From NCBI GenBank assembly GCA_016839785.1, contig JAEOTQ010000063.1, positions 1-37,261 on the forward strand: DNA of 37,261 bases. The letters run 5' to 3'. The position numbers and the translations under genes were made by a program. The notes under the pieces are model-generated. The model was not told where the DNA came from and searched no databases. It saw nothing but the letters and a program-made list of their open reading frames with translations. Below are positions 14,125-23,190 of the stretch, in pieces. Source of the DNA: Candidatus Hodarchaeota archaeon. GTDB taxonomy: Archaea; Asgardarchaeota; Heimdallarchaeia; Hodarchaeales; Hodarchaeaceae. Numbering within the stretch: the first letter of the stretch is position 1; every line of letters starts with the position of its first letter.

Positions 14125-15828
14125 TTAGATTTTAATGGTTTGCCCTTCTAGTGGAATCACAAGACCTTTTTGTCCAGTCAATGTACTTATATTAGAAACC
14201 ATTTCAGCTCCAAGGTGGATTACCGCCGTTTTTTCTGCTAATTGGTATACTTGGAGTACTTCTTGCCAGTTCAAATGTGTTTCAAATTGACTTTGGTAGA
14301 AATTACATTCCAATATTGCTAAATTCGCATCGGATATTAATGGAACCAAGTTTTCTGTCCATCCAGTATCACCTGTGTACGCAATGATAGTCGATTGAGT
14401 TTTTAATCTATACCCTTGTGCCTCTGGAGTATGATTCATGGAAAAAGCTTTGATAATTATTTCTTCTTCTACAAAAGGTCGATCAGGTGTGATTTCCTTG
14501 TATACAATTGGGAATGGACGTTCTTTGGCCGCCTCTCGTTCATATAATATCGTGAAAAGTTCATTCACTATATTTTCAATCCCAGGTGGACCGAGTATTG
14601 TCAAGGGTTTAGTTCTCTGATGCTGAAAAGTTGATTCCAGAAGGAAATATGGAATTCCTCCGAAATGATCCCCATGAAAGTGGGTAATCACAATCCAATC
14701 GACTTCAGTAGTCTCTCGACCAGTTGCTTTTAGTGCCTGAAGCGTATGAGGGCCACAATCCAGCAAAATATTTCTATCCTGAAGTTCGACTAGAATGGAC
14801 GCACTTTTAAAGCCACCTGACCCAAATGCATCTCCTCTTCCTAAGAAAATTACTTTTGTATTAAGTTCCTTGGTAGGCAGAACTCTAGTTCCTACTGACT
14901 CTCCTCGTAAAGCTTTATCAAACTCTTCGAATCCAATAACCCAACTAGTAATATTCTGATGAGCAAGATCTATCAGATTTCTCAATTTTCCCTCCATTGC
15001 ATCCGTTACGTCATATTTTGATGCAATTGCATCCTTTTGAAAATTGATTTCATTGTTGTCAGAATTAAAATATTGATTTGATCGTGACCCAACCTCGATT
15101 CGTGTAATTAGTTCAGAATCGGCTAGAATTGGATCTTTAGAATAAATTCCAGTCATTTTTCCCTCTACTTGAGTTAGAAAGATCGCTTTATCAATTTGTA
15201 GTTTTTTAAAACTTCGAACAAGTGCATTCGGTACCAAATCGCCAGAAAAGACTTTCCACTCTCCTAATAGACCCGTATTTGTACCCTGAGTAAGGCCTAC
15301 ATCCCCAAAGAAAACAGGAACAGAATCTGTATTAATTATGATTGTTTCTAATGTTGATAAATCAGTTGCATCCATTCGGGGAGAGGAAGTTTTATCGGTA
15401 GGATATCCAAGCATGATTTGATGAGAGGAAAGCGAGATAGCATTGATACCATGTTGAATACCTAATCCTGTTATTAACTGGTTCTGGATGGAAACTGCAA
15501 GTTTGATAATAGGATAGACATTTTCAAGATCCGTTTCTGTTTTCAAGAGATGATAGACAAGGGAATGGCCAATTGAACCAGCTCCATGGATTATGACGAC
15601 TTTAGATAAAGGATTACTTTTTATATAAATGTTGAGAGTACGAAAAATCTCTTTAAGAGTACTTGTATTCAAGAGATTAGATATTGTCGTAGTTAAATCT
15701 TCCAATGAGGCTGCTCCACATCGAAAACGATCTACAATCAATAAATATTCGTTAATTTTATGTTCATCTTGTTTATATGTAATTAAGCTTCCCCCTAACT
15801 TAACAAGTATTGTTTTATTTTGATTCAC
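14125..15828 (-). CDS. Isopentenyl phosphate kinase fused to a metallo-beta-lactamase-fold enzyme
   Basis: A 567-residue two-domain protein in one unbroken frame. Residues 1-318 match archaeal isopentenyl phosphate kinase of the amino acid kinase family: LVKLGGSLITYK, HGAGSIGHSLVYH with the substrate-phosphate His, VPVFFGDVG, SGDLVPNALVR, GIYSKDP, a DVTDAMEGKL version of the DVTGGMxxK loop, and a GTRV end where normal kinases stop. Residues 324-567 are a complete MBL domain of the RNase Z/PhnP type: ILLDCGPHTLQAL, THFHGDHFGG (383-392), MNHTPEAQGYRL, YTGDTG and VIHLGAE. The kinase would make isopentenyl diphosphate in the archaeal mevalonate route; the hydrolase substrate is unknown. GTG start. 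It follows the second M42 gene by 67 bases. Confidence 0.88.
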   Translation of the reverse strand: MNQNKTILVKLGGSLITYKQDEHKINEYLLIVDRFRCGAASLEDLTTTISNLLNTSTLKEIFRTLNIYIKSNPLSKVVIIHGAGSIGHSLVYHLLKTETDLENVYPIIKLAVSIQNQLITGLGIQHGINAISLSSHQIMLGYPTDKTSSPRMDATDLSTLETIIINTDSVPVFFGDVGLTQGTNTGLLGEWKVFSGDLVPNALVRSFKKLQIDKAIFLTQVEGKMTGIYSKDPILADSELITRIEVGSRSNQYFNSDNNEINFQKDAIASKYDVTDAMEGKLRNLIDLAHQNITSWVIGFEEFDKALRGESVGTRVLPTKELNTKVIFLGRGDAFGSGGFKSASILVELQDRNILLDCGPHTLQALKATGRETTEVDWIVITHFHGDHFGGIPYFLLESTFQHQRTKPLTILGPPGIENIVNELFTILYEREAAKERPFPIVYKEITPDRPFVEEEIIIKAFSMNHTPEAQGYRLKTQSTIIAYTGDTGWTENLVPLISDANLAILECNFYQSQFETHLNWQEVLQVYQLAEKTAVIHLGAEMVSNISTLTGQKGLVIPLEGQTIKI

Positions 15829-15895
15829 AATAAGTCCACACAGGTAATCTGGTATACCAACTTTATATTTTAATTGATCAGCGTAGATAGTTTTA

Positions 15896-16945
15896 TCAAG
15901 TCAAAGAATCGAAAATAACTGCTTCTAAGAGATTTATCGAATGTAGAACATCAGATAAATTGATCGTTTCGAAGTTTGTATGAGTGTACCTACAAGGGAC
16001 TGAAACAGTAATTGTAGGATGCCCATTCATAAAGAAATACATACCATCTGTATTGTAATTCTTAAATACTGCTTTTTGGAACGGAATTTTATCATTTATT
16101 GCTTGATTTTCTATCGTTGAAAAAAGTGAATGAGAATAGTGAACGGAAAAGTCCTTCACAACGAGGATTGGTCCAGAACCAAGTTTCGTTGATAGAAAAT
16201 CTTTTTCTGAAGGTGGAATATCTCCAGTTAGTCCTACATCAATATTGATAACAGCATCAAATTCTCCATTGCGAGCGGCTGCAGCTGCGCCTTTCATTCC
16301 AATCTCCTCTTGAACAGTGGAAATCAAGGTAAGATTAGGGTGAATCTTTTTCTTCATAATTCTTTCAGCAAGAACGGTTTGAATTGTCGATCCTACGCGA
16401 TTATCCATAGATGGACCAACAATATTATTTTGAATCTGTTGCACGGAAGAATGGAATACAGCTGACGAACCAATATCGATTCCTAAGTCAAGTACATCTT
16501 TAATTGAGTCTACTCCGATGTCTACGAACATATCATCAAATAAAACAGGTTCTTTCTTCCCCTCAATGCCTGCAAGATGGCCACTTCTTAATCCGAAGTA
16601 ACCCAAGGTTTTATTTGTGTTTTTTGTAAGAAATTGAAGAGTAGATCCAGCAAGAAATCTCGCATCTGGAGTCGTAGCTGCAGTGTTAAATGCCATTTTT
16701 AAAAAACCATTCGATAAAATCTGCTGTACAATAAATCCAATCGTATCTGCATGGGATACAATTGCCCAATGAGGGCCACTTCCACTTATACGTCCATACA
16801 GATTTCCAATCTTATCTATTTCAGTTTTAAAATTCAGATTTTCCCATTTATCGGCTAAAAAATTTTGTACTGCGTCTTCTCGTCCAACAGGCGCTGGAAT
16901 ATCCACAAGTTCAGAGAGTAGGTTTAAAATATCCTTTGTTGTCAA
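15896..16945 (-). CDS. M42 family metallopeptidase, second copy
   Basis: A 349-residue M42 peptidase paralogue. Visible metal and catalytic residues are His-x-Asp in SHADTIGF, Asp in SMDNRVGSTI, the Glu-Glu pair in VQEEIGMKGAAAA, Asp in INIDVGLTGD and the final His in PCRYTHTN. It is quite diverged from the copy at 9543-10607, for example in the dimerisation-domain region (about 80-160), and has the usual Asp where that copy has Glu, so substrate preference probably differs. It starts at a TTG. The kinase-MBL fusion lies 67 bases downstream on the same strand and may share its transcript. Confidence 0.92.
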   Translation of the reverse strand: MTTKDILNLLSELVDIPAPVGREDAVQNFLADKWENLNFKTEIDKIGNLYGRISGSGPHWAIVSHADTIGFIVQQILSNGFLKMAFNTAATTPDARFLAGSTLQFLTKNTNKTLGYFGLRSGHLAGIEGKKEPVLFDDMFVDIGVDSIKDVLDLGIDIGSSAVFHSSVQQIQNNIVGPSMDNRVGSTIQTVLAERIMKKKIHPNLTLISTVQEEIGMKGAAAAARNGEFDAVINIDVGLTGDIPPSEKDFLSTKLGSGPILVVKDFSVHYSHSLFSTIENQAINDKIPFQKAVFKNYNTDGMYFFMNGHPTITVSVPCRYTHTNFETINLSDVLHSINLLEAVIFDSLT

Positions 16946-17177
16946 TTTTTTAAGCTTCCATTCGATAATCTACATCAACTACAATTTTTCCCAGAAGAAT
17001 TTCGTCACGGTAGAACCTTTTAAGGTTTATTTGTGTTCTTGTTATATTGTGGTAAACCTGAATAAAGAATTTAATCTCTTTACCCTACTTTGAGATTCAT
17101 AGCAAAAACGTAGAATTCCAGCCCAGAGGTTGAGATTCACCCCCTAAATTAATCGAACTTCCCAGGATATGATTTAA

Positions 17178-18836
17178 ATGGATGTTAAACGATTTTTTCT
17201 GATTATTATACCCAGTACTTTTACATGGTGCTTAGCAGCAACGTTATTATTGATTTATTCTTTTGACATATTAGATTATGTTGAACAATCTGAAGATAAT
17301 CCCTTTATGGGTTTTGGGGTGATTATTCTAGGTGTTCTTCTACTGCTCGTAATTTTAGCGCTGTATTTTACTGGGCATTATCTTGATTCACATCCTGAGT
17401 TTCTAAAAAAGGGAATCATGATAGGTATGTTGGGAGCGTCTATAACCTCAATTCTATTTATTGTTTTTATTAACTCTACAATTTTATTTTCCCTCTCTCT
17501 CGTGGGATTAGCGTTCTTTTTTGCAATCCTTCTTACTAGTAGTGGTATGATGTTTGCTGGACTAACTAACTCAACAGCAAGAGGGAAAACATATGCTACA
17601 GCGATTTTTATCTTTATAATCTTGGTATTAGTAAGTATTGTTATAGGAAATGAAGTTTCTTCCAATTATACCGCATCTGATCCATTAAGTAATAGTTGGG
17701 TTGTCATAATACCAGGAATAGGCGTTTTAGGACTTATCTTGACGGTAGTCTTTTATTTATTATCACGTGACTTGAAATACTGGGTTCCCGACGCATGGCC
17801 CACAAAGTTCACGAAAATAGTTGGACGAAGGTCTGTTCAAGCATATTTGAGTACACATTTTTTACTGTATTGTATGCTAGGAATTTCTATAGCCATATTC
17901 CCTTTGATAGGATCTGTCTTAAATATAACCGAAACATTTCAATTACCAGCTCTTGGAGAGCTACAATTCTCCGTAGACAAACTTTTTTGGATTTTAGTTC
18001 TAGTTGGTGATTTAATACTTGTTCTACCAGCTGGAATGATTGCAGATAAAATTGGGAGGAAAAATTTAATCGTCCTTGCGATTTACGGCATCGTTTTTTC
18101 TGCGATGATAATTGGCCTTGAGAGATCAGAATTAAGCTTCATAATATCAGCTCTTACTATCGGTTTTTCGTTCGCGTTAATCCACCCTACTTTAGACTCT
18201 TCTTTGTGGGCTGATCTTTCTCCTCGTGATGGTTTGGGTAGATATTTTGCGTTAGGTTTTATATCATTAGCATTTGGTCTCGGAACAGGATACGGAGTGG
18301 GTCATTGGATATTAAGACCTCTCCTTGAGAATTTAGATTACGTAACTTATGTATTAATAATATTAGCAATTTTCGCTGCTTTTCCTTTGTTCTGGACAAC
18401 TGATAGTTATGAACCTCTTGATTTTACTTTGCTAATGGTGATCGAGGAAGGAGGACTTCCACTTTTTGATTATGCTTTTCAGCAAAAGTTAGATACAGAT
18501 ATTGAGTTAACTTTACTTTCAGGAGCTCTAACCGCTGTTTCAGCATTTATGTCCGAAATGATGAGAGAAAAAGGAGACCTAAATTTAGTCAGACACGGGA
18601 ATCACTTCATAATAACTGATAAAGATAGTAAAACGGGGATTTCCACAGTGATTTTTTCCAACAAGCATGATCCTGAATTAAAAAAGGCGTTACATGAATT
18701 TCAGATTAAATTTTGCGATCAGTATTGCCAGTATTTATCCACCTGGAACGGAGCGCGTAGTATTTTTGATGGAGCAGTTGATATAGCCGAAGAAGTCTTT
18801 GGACACCTCTCTCCCTCAACTAATATTGATATTTGA
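17178..18836 (+). CDS. MFS transporter with a longin-like cytoplasmic C-terminal domain
   Basis: A 552-residue membrane protein. Residues 1-412 hold twelve hydrophobic segments in two six-helix halves, with the MFS motif A as GMIADKIGRKNL between segments 8 and 9 and a weaker GHYLDSHPEFLKK in the first half. From about residue 417 follows a soluble domain of about 135 residues: strand TLLMVIEEGGLPLFDYAF, helix ELTLLSGALTAVSAFMSEMM, strands NHFIITDKDSKTGISTVIFS, helix PELKKALHEFQIKFCDQYCQ. This pattern matches longin-like domains and resembles the first domain of the GTPase partner at 12253-13023. The substrate is unknown. The hexapeptide transferase gene starts ten bases after its stop, so they are probably one operon. 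Confidence 0.82.
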   Translation: MDVKRFFLIIIPSTFTWCLAATLLLIYSFDILDYVEQSEDNPFMGFGVIILGVLLLLVILALYFTGHYLDSHPEFLKKGIMIGMLGASITSILFIVFINSTILFSLSLVGLAFFFAILLTSSGMMFAGLTNSTARGKTYATAIFIFIILVLVSIVIGNEVSSNYTASDPLSNSWVVIIPGIGVLGLILTVVFYLLSRDLKYWVPDAWPTKFTKIVGRRSVQAYLSTHFLLYCMLGISIAIFPLIGSVLNITETFQLPALGELQFSVDKLFWILVLVGDLILVLPAGMIADKIGRKNLIVLAIYGIVFSAMIIGLERSELSFIISALTIGFSFALIHPTLDSSLWADLSPRDGLGRYFALGFISLAFGLGTGYGVGHWILRPLLENLDYVTYVLIILAIFAAFPLFWTTDSYEPLDFTLLMVIEEGGLPLFDYAFQQKLDTDIELTLLSGALTAVSAFMSEMMREKGDLNLVRHGNHFIITDKDSKTGISTVIFSNKHDPELKKALHEFQIKFCDQYCQYLSTWNGARSIFDGAVDIAEEVFGHLSPSTNIDI

Positions 18837-18846
18837 GGGATCAACG

Positions 18847-19530
18847 ATGGTTGCTTGGGTTATCTTTCAAATTGTGTTACTCGCATCTGTTATTTTCATT
18901 GGTGTTCAATATTTCAACTATTTCTACATCACATTATTCCCTAATGATTTATTTATATCATTAATTTTGACAATTACTCTTACTCTATTTACTGGGTTAT
19001 TTATTCTTGCTATCATTCATAAAAGTGCGAGAATGCTTATGAAAAACGAGGAAGGAATATTAACTGGTCGTGATCAAATTTTATGGGGTGTAAGTATGAC
19101 TGCAGCAGATACCGCATATTATTTTGTGAATAAGTTATTTATTAATCAAATGTTTCCTTCTCTCTTCTATAAACTGTTTGGTGCAAAAATTGGAAAGGGT
19201 GCGGCAATATATACTCGAATATGGGATGTAGAGTTGATGGAGATAGGTGAAAATACTTCCATAGGAACAGGGTGTATCATTGGCGCTCATGCCATTTCTC
19301 AAGGGGAGCTGTTTCGTAAAAGAATTATCATTGGTAAAAACTGTACTATTGGAGCAGGAACCGTTATATTACCAGGTGTTACAATTGAAGATAATGTCAT
19401 TGTTGCCAGTAATTCGGTGATTCCAGCAAAAAGGATTTTAAAAACAAATTCAATTTACGCAGGAAGTCCAGTTAAACGAATACGAGACTGGTATGGAGAA
19501 AGCGTGTGGAAAGTGGAGAAACTTGAATAA
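18847..19530 (+). CDS. Membrane-anchored hexapeptide-repeat acyltransferase-like protein
   Basis: A 227-residue protein with two or three N-terminal hydrophobic segments (about 1-75) and a C-terminal left-handed beta-helix. The helix coils show the hexapeptide rhythm: IGKGAAIYTRIW, MEIGENTSIGTGCIIGAH, IIIGKNCTIGAGTVILPGVTI, NVIVASNSVIPA, ending in YAGSPVKRI as in many sugar or cell-envelope acetyltransferases. The frame is open from 18799, but ATG 18847 has GAGGGA (18835-18840) at the right distance and avoids overlap with the transporter gene. Likely an envelope acyl- or acetyltransferase; donor and acceptor cannot be told. Confidence 0.82.
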   Translation: MVAWVIFQIVLLASVIFIGVQYFNYFYITLFPNDLFISLILTITLTLFTGLFILAIIHKSARMLMKNEEGILTGRDQILWGVSMTAADTAYYFVNKLFINQMFPSLFYKLFGAKIGKGAAIYTRIWDVELMEIGENTSIGTGCIIGAHAISQGELFRKRIIIGKNCTIGAGTVILPGVTIEDNVIVASNSVIPAKRILKTNSIYAGSPVKRIRDWYGESVWKVEKLE

Positions 19531-19553
19531 CCTATCAGATTCAAGTTTTCATT

Positions 19554-20732
19554 TCACAATTGGGAGCTTAATTGAGAGATAGTTTCTAAACAGGTTTTAA
19601 CTTCTTCTTCTGTATTATAACAGTGGGGAGAGACTCTGATACCTTTTTCACGATAAGAAACTGCAATAGGTTTATCTAACTTTCGTAAGCGAGTCACAAT
19701 TTCTTCAGCATGTGGGCATTTGAAGTTAATAATTCCACTTCGATTTTTGATATCATTTACGGGAGAATTTAATTCAAAATTGGGCGTATCCTGAATGAAC
19801 TCGATAATAATATCAGTTAACTTAAGTAAATGTTTGAAAATGTTATCTATACCAATATCTAATAGAAATTTCACAGCTACAGCCAGAAGGGTTGCATTTG
19901 GACCTAATGAAGCCTGAAACCGTTTAGCTGCTGGTCCAGGAACATAATGATGATGGGAAAGATTCATTGGTGCAGCGTCAGACATACTACCAATAAGACT
20001 TGGTTGTAAGTGTTCGGCAAGATCCTTCCTTACATATAGAAATCCAGTCCCTAAGGGGGCTAGAAGCCATTTATATCCCCCTGCGGCCAGATAATCAATG
20101 TTGGTCTTTTGAACATCTAGGGGTATTGCTCCTAAAGACTGAATTCCATCCACTATTATTTCTCCCCCAACTTCATGAACCATAGAAGTTAATGTTTCAA
20201 GATCAGTACGAAAACCATTGCTGAATTGCACATGAGATATGGCTACAAGCCGTGTCGTTTGATCCAGAGCTGCTTGAAACTTATCTAACGGTAATACTCC
20301 GTTTATATGGGGGATTGTCTTTATTTTCAGATTGAGTTTTCGAGCTAATGCTTGATAAGTATAGGAATTTGACGTGTATTCTAAATAGTTGAGTATAATG
20401 GTATCCCCTTCTTCCCAAGGGATTGCTTCAGCTATAGCCGCTAAACCATAACTAGTATTATACGTAAACGAAATTTCATCTCTTGGTGCTTGTGCATTTA
20501 TCAATTTTCCCACTATATCACGATCTTCATTCAGATCTTCATACATTTGACTTAGAGGAGAAAAATACATATCTCCATATGTTTTGTGATGAACCATCCA
20601 TTTTTGAGTTTCGTCTGTTACGGGTTTAGGGGAAGGTCCAATTGCAGCATGATTCAAGTATATTGCTTTGTTTACTACTGGGAAAAAATCTCTAATGTTC
20701 GCTCTCATACAATCCACAATCCTTTTTTGCAT
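19554..20732 (-). CDS. Class V aminotransferase-fold PLP enzyme (cysteine desulfurase / isopenicillin N epimerase-like)
   Basis: A 392-residue fold-type I PLP enzyme. YLNHAAIGPSP is the N-terminal substrate loop, TYNTSYGLAAIAEAI the cofactor phosphate-binding region, ISHVQFSNGFRTDL and IIVDGIQSLGAIPLDV (Asp to the pyridine nitrogen) the core, and AAGGYKWLLAPLGTGFLY contains the PLP lysine. The C-terminal REKGIRVSPHCYNTEEEV with its Arg is typical of the group. I see no catalytic cysteine in the loop region used by SufS/IscS desulfurases, so a lyase, epimerase or aminotransferase role is more likely than sulfur transfer. ATG 20732 chosen over GTG 20735. It converges with the hexapeptide gene. 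Confidence 0.88.
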   Translation of the reverse strand: MQKRIVDCMRANIRDFFPVVNKAIYLNHAAIGPSPKPVTDETQKWMVHHKTYGDMYFSPLSQMYEDLNEDRDIVGKLINAQAPRDEISFTYNTSYGLAAIAEAIPWEEGDTIILNYLEYTSNSYTYQALARKLNLKIKTIPHINGVLPLDKFQAALDQTTRLVAISHVQFSNGFRTDLETLTSMVHEVGGEIIVDGIQSLGAIPLDVQKTNIDYLAAGGYKWLLAPLGTGFLYVRKDLAEHLQPSLIGSMSDAAPMNLSHHHYVPGPAAKRFQASLGPNATLLAVAVKFLLDIGIDNIFKHLLKLTDIIIEFIQDTPNFELNSPVNDIKNRSGIINFKCPHAEEIVTRLRKLDKPIAVSYREKGIRVSPHCYNTEEEVKTCLETISQLSSQL

Positions 20733-21189
20733 CACTTTTATCCCTTCGCTTAACTATCTTTTCGAATCCAGAATTTCCCTTCATCACGAAGAGATTCTTT
20801 AATAAATAGTCTGTGATTATAAAACTCTGGATCTTTTTCTCTAGGAGCACGGATGTTGTTGTAGTAGCAAGTATTAGTTCTAGGAAGAAAATACATCAGA
20901 GCTTTTTAAGAAGTATATAAGGTACCGAAAGATATTTTAGTTAAGTCATTAACTTTTATTGGTCAATTCTTGGATAGGTTTGAATAGAAGGTGAATTAGG
21001 CAGAATAACTAACTTTTGTGATCATTGACATTCTACAAATTTTGGCTTAAGTGGAATGCAAATCATGGAGTACATGAAAAGAGAGGTGTTTTTGGGAGCC
21101 AACTAGGGATTTGTGGGAGGGAGGATCCAAAATCAATATGTTGTAGATATAAAAATAGCCTAATTTACGTTAAATGAGTTTTTTTCCAA
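20733..21189. other. Gene-free stretch
   Basis: About 457 bases between the PLP-enzyme gene (downstream on the minus strand) and the TPR gene. I found no convincing reading frame, tRNA-like fold or long repeat. The part next to the PLP enzyme should hold its promoter. A TATA-like GTATATAAGG lies near 20915 on the plus strand, but no plus-strand gene follows it. Confidence 0.55.
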
Positions 21190-23061
21190 TTATGGGTTCT
21201 TAGGTTTCGAATCTGACGAATATGAGCTTAATAAGTGTGAAATTGTCTTCAAATATTCCATTACATCTAAAAGTGATTGTGATTTAAGATCCTCTTTCTT
21301 CGGTTTATCCTGAATATGGTTTTGAATTTTATTGTATCGAATATATATGTTTAGAGTTTCCTCCTGTTTTGCTATTCTAGAATGAAGATCTTTTAGCTCA
21401 TGAGTGTCGGAATAAGAGCGTAAGGAGGATAAACTTTTAGATGCGCGTTCTAATTCTCCTTCTGACATTTCGATAATGGCTGTAATAAGGCTCATCTCTG
21501 CCCATAAGATAGAATTTTTTTGTGTTATACTTTTAAGACTTACTATCCCTGTTTTCACCTGTTTTAGATATTTAAAATCATCTGTTCTAATGTATAAACT
21601 TGTATTAACCTTAATTGTCCCTAATAAACCTTGGGAGTGAACCTCGTAAATATCCGTGAATTTCAAGGCTTTCAAGAAATAATCTTTCGCTTGTTCAAAA
21701 TCCCTGAAATTGAGCCAAATATTTCCAAGAGTGATGAAATATCTACCTTGGTCTATTCTCGTTTTCTTTTTCCAAATCCTCTTTTTGGCGGTGTCGAGTA
21801 AGTTCTGAATTTCGGGATTCATTTTAGTGTGAATGTTCGAAAGAACTACTGATTTGGCTAGAAGGATAATTGGGGGAACATTCCCATATTTCTCGAATGA
21901 AGCAATGCTCTTGGTATAGAGATCCTTTGCAGAATTAAAGTTTCCTAAAACAGATTCACGCCAACCCATTGATCCAAATGTATATCCTTTGCCAGTGTAG
22001 TTATTCTCTTCGATGTTGCATTCGAGACTCAAGTCAAAAGATCGTTTGGCATTACTATTTTCACCTAAAAGGGTATAGATCATACCTAGCGTGTTATATG
22101 CAAATCCTAATTGCCAAATCCTCTTTGCTTTAATACTGAGATGAACAGATTCCTCAAGTATTTGGATAGCTTGCGGATAATCTCCCGTAAATCGAAGGAC
22201 TGAGCCCAATGAATTAAGAATATGTATCCGCCAGCCATCTGGTTTCGGACTCAGAGCTAAAGCTTTTTCTAATAATGCTTTAGCCATTTGAAAGTCACTA
22301 AATGGAGATTTAACGAGACTCGCACAATTAGCAAGGAGGTTCATATGATCAGTTTTATTCCATTCAGCCAGGAACCTATCCATACTTTGATTTATATGAC
22401 CAATCATCTCCTCATACTCTTTCGCAGAGCGAGATAAATGAGCTAAGATGAAATATAAATAGGAAGTGGTATAATCCTTTGTTTCTTTAGGAGAATAGTC
22501 ATTCATGAGAATTTTGATATCATAAAACCAAGGGCTTTGTTGAAGAATTGAAGCAAGATCCCATACATAATTGAGATGGTGATTCCATACTCTTGTCAAT
22601 GGATCAGAAAATAAAGCATCAATTATTTCCCAATAAAATGTGATAAAATCCGTTTTTCGCTCAAGTTTTAGTAGACACTGTAGAATTTTTATTTTATAAT
22701 AATAAGATCTCGGGATATCAGTTTCACTAGATTTTTCTGCCTTTGAGTAAATTTCTAGAGCCTTTTCGTACTTTTTAGTATTATACAAACAAGAACCGTA
22801 TCTTCCGTTGAGACTTCCGATCTGCTTGATAGTCAGAGATAGTTTCGGTATGATATCTAATGCTCTTTCAAGAAGTACTATAGCTTGAGAATAATTTCGT
22901 CTGAAATGAAGAATTTCCGCTTTCATTCGAAGATACCAGAATTTCTCCTCGAAATTGATTATCTGATTCTGGGAAAGAAGGTTATCATAAATTCGATTTA
23001 CTTCATCTACATTCCTTTGGGCTATTTTCTTTCGTAAATCTAAGAAAACTGGCTCTTGCAT
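21190..23061 (-). CDS. Tetratricopeptide-repeat protein
   Basis: A 623-residue helical-repeat protein. TPR units are clearest at residues 60-95 (GRYGSCLYNTKKYEKALEIY), 275-390 (LNSLGSVLRFTGDYPQAIQI, AYNTLGMIYTLLGENSNAKR, GSMGWRESVLGNFNSAKDLY) and 440-475 (ITLGNIWLNFRDFEQAKDYF), with weaker repeats between. No enzyme, membrane or DNA-binding domain is visible; the C-terminal 80 residues are charged and probably partly coiled. Such proteins serve as scaffolds for protein complexes; the partner is unknown. ATG start. It lies on the same strand as the tRNA thiolase gene, 129 bases downstream of it. Confidence 0.85.
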   Translation of the reverse strand: MQEPVFLDLRKKIAQRNVDEVNRIYDNLLSQNQIINFEEKFWYLRMKAEILHFRRNYSQAIVLLERALDIIPKLSLTIKQIGSLNGRYGSCLYNTKKYEKALEIYSKAEKSSETDIPRSYYYKIKILQCLLKLERKTDFITFYWEIIDALFSDPLTRVWNHHLNYVWDLASILQQSPWFYDIKILMNDYSPKETKDYTTSYLYFILAHLSRSAKEYEEMIGHINQSMDRFLAEWNKTDHMNLLANCASLVKSPFSDFQMAKALLEKALALSPKPDGWRIHILNSLGSVLRFTGDYPQAIQILEESVHLSIKAKRIWQLGFAYNTLGMIYTLLGENSNAKRSFDLSLECNIEENNYTGKGYTFGSMGWRESVLGNFNSAKDLYTKSIASFEKYGNVPPIILLAKSVVLSNIHTKMNPEIQNLLDTAKKRIWKKKTRIDQGRYFITLGNIWLNFRDFEQAKDYFLKALKFTDIYEVHSQGLLGTIKVNTSLYIRTDDFKYLKQVKTGIVSLKSITQKNSILWAEMSLITAIIEMSEGELERASKSLSSLRSYSDTHELKDLHSRIAKQEETLNIYIRYNKIQNHIQDKPKKEDLKSQSLLDVMEYLKTISHLLSSYSSDSKPKNP

Positions 23062-23190
23062 CTTTTTTACCGTTTTTAAGGTGTTTTCATCAGTTTTTGG
23101 AGAGATTAGAATGATCTGAGAGGATTTTTCCTTATTAAAATAGCTTCGTACCCCATTAGTAAAAGAAATTCTAATTCGGTAATGAAGACA

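Noticed and set aside
17014..17027. Inverted repeat AACCTT-TT-AAGGTT in the spacer before the MFS gene
   Set aside because: Only six pairs with no supporting context; similar short symmetric words occur in several spacers.
19554..20732. Reading the PLP enzyme as a cysteine desulfurase serving the nearby tRNA thiolase
   Set aside because: No cysteine is found in the loop where desulfurases carry the catalytic Cys, and the two genes are not in one transcription unit.
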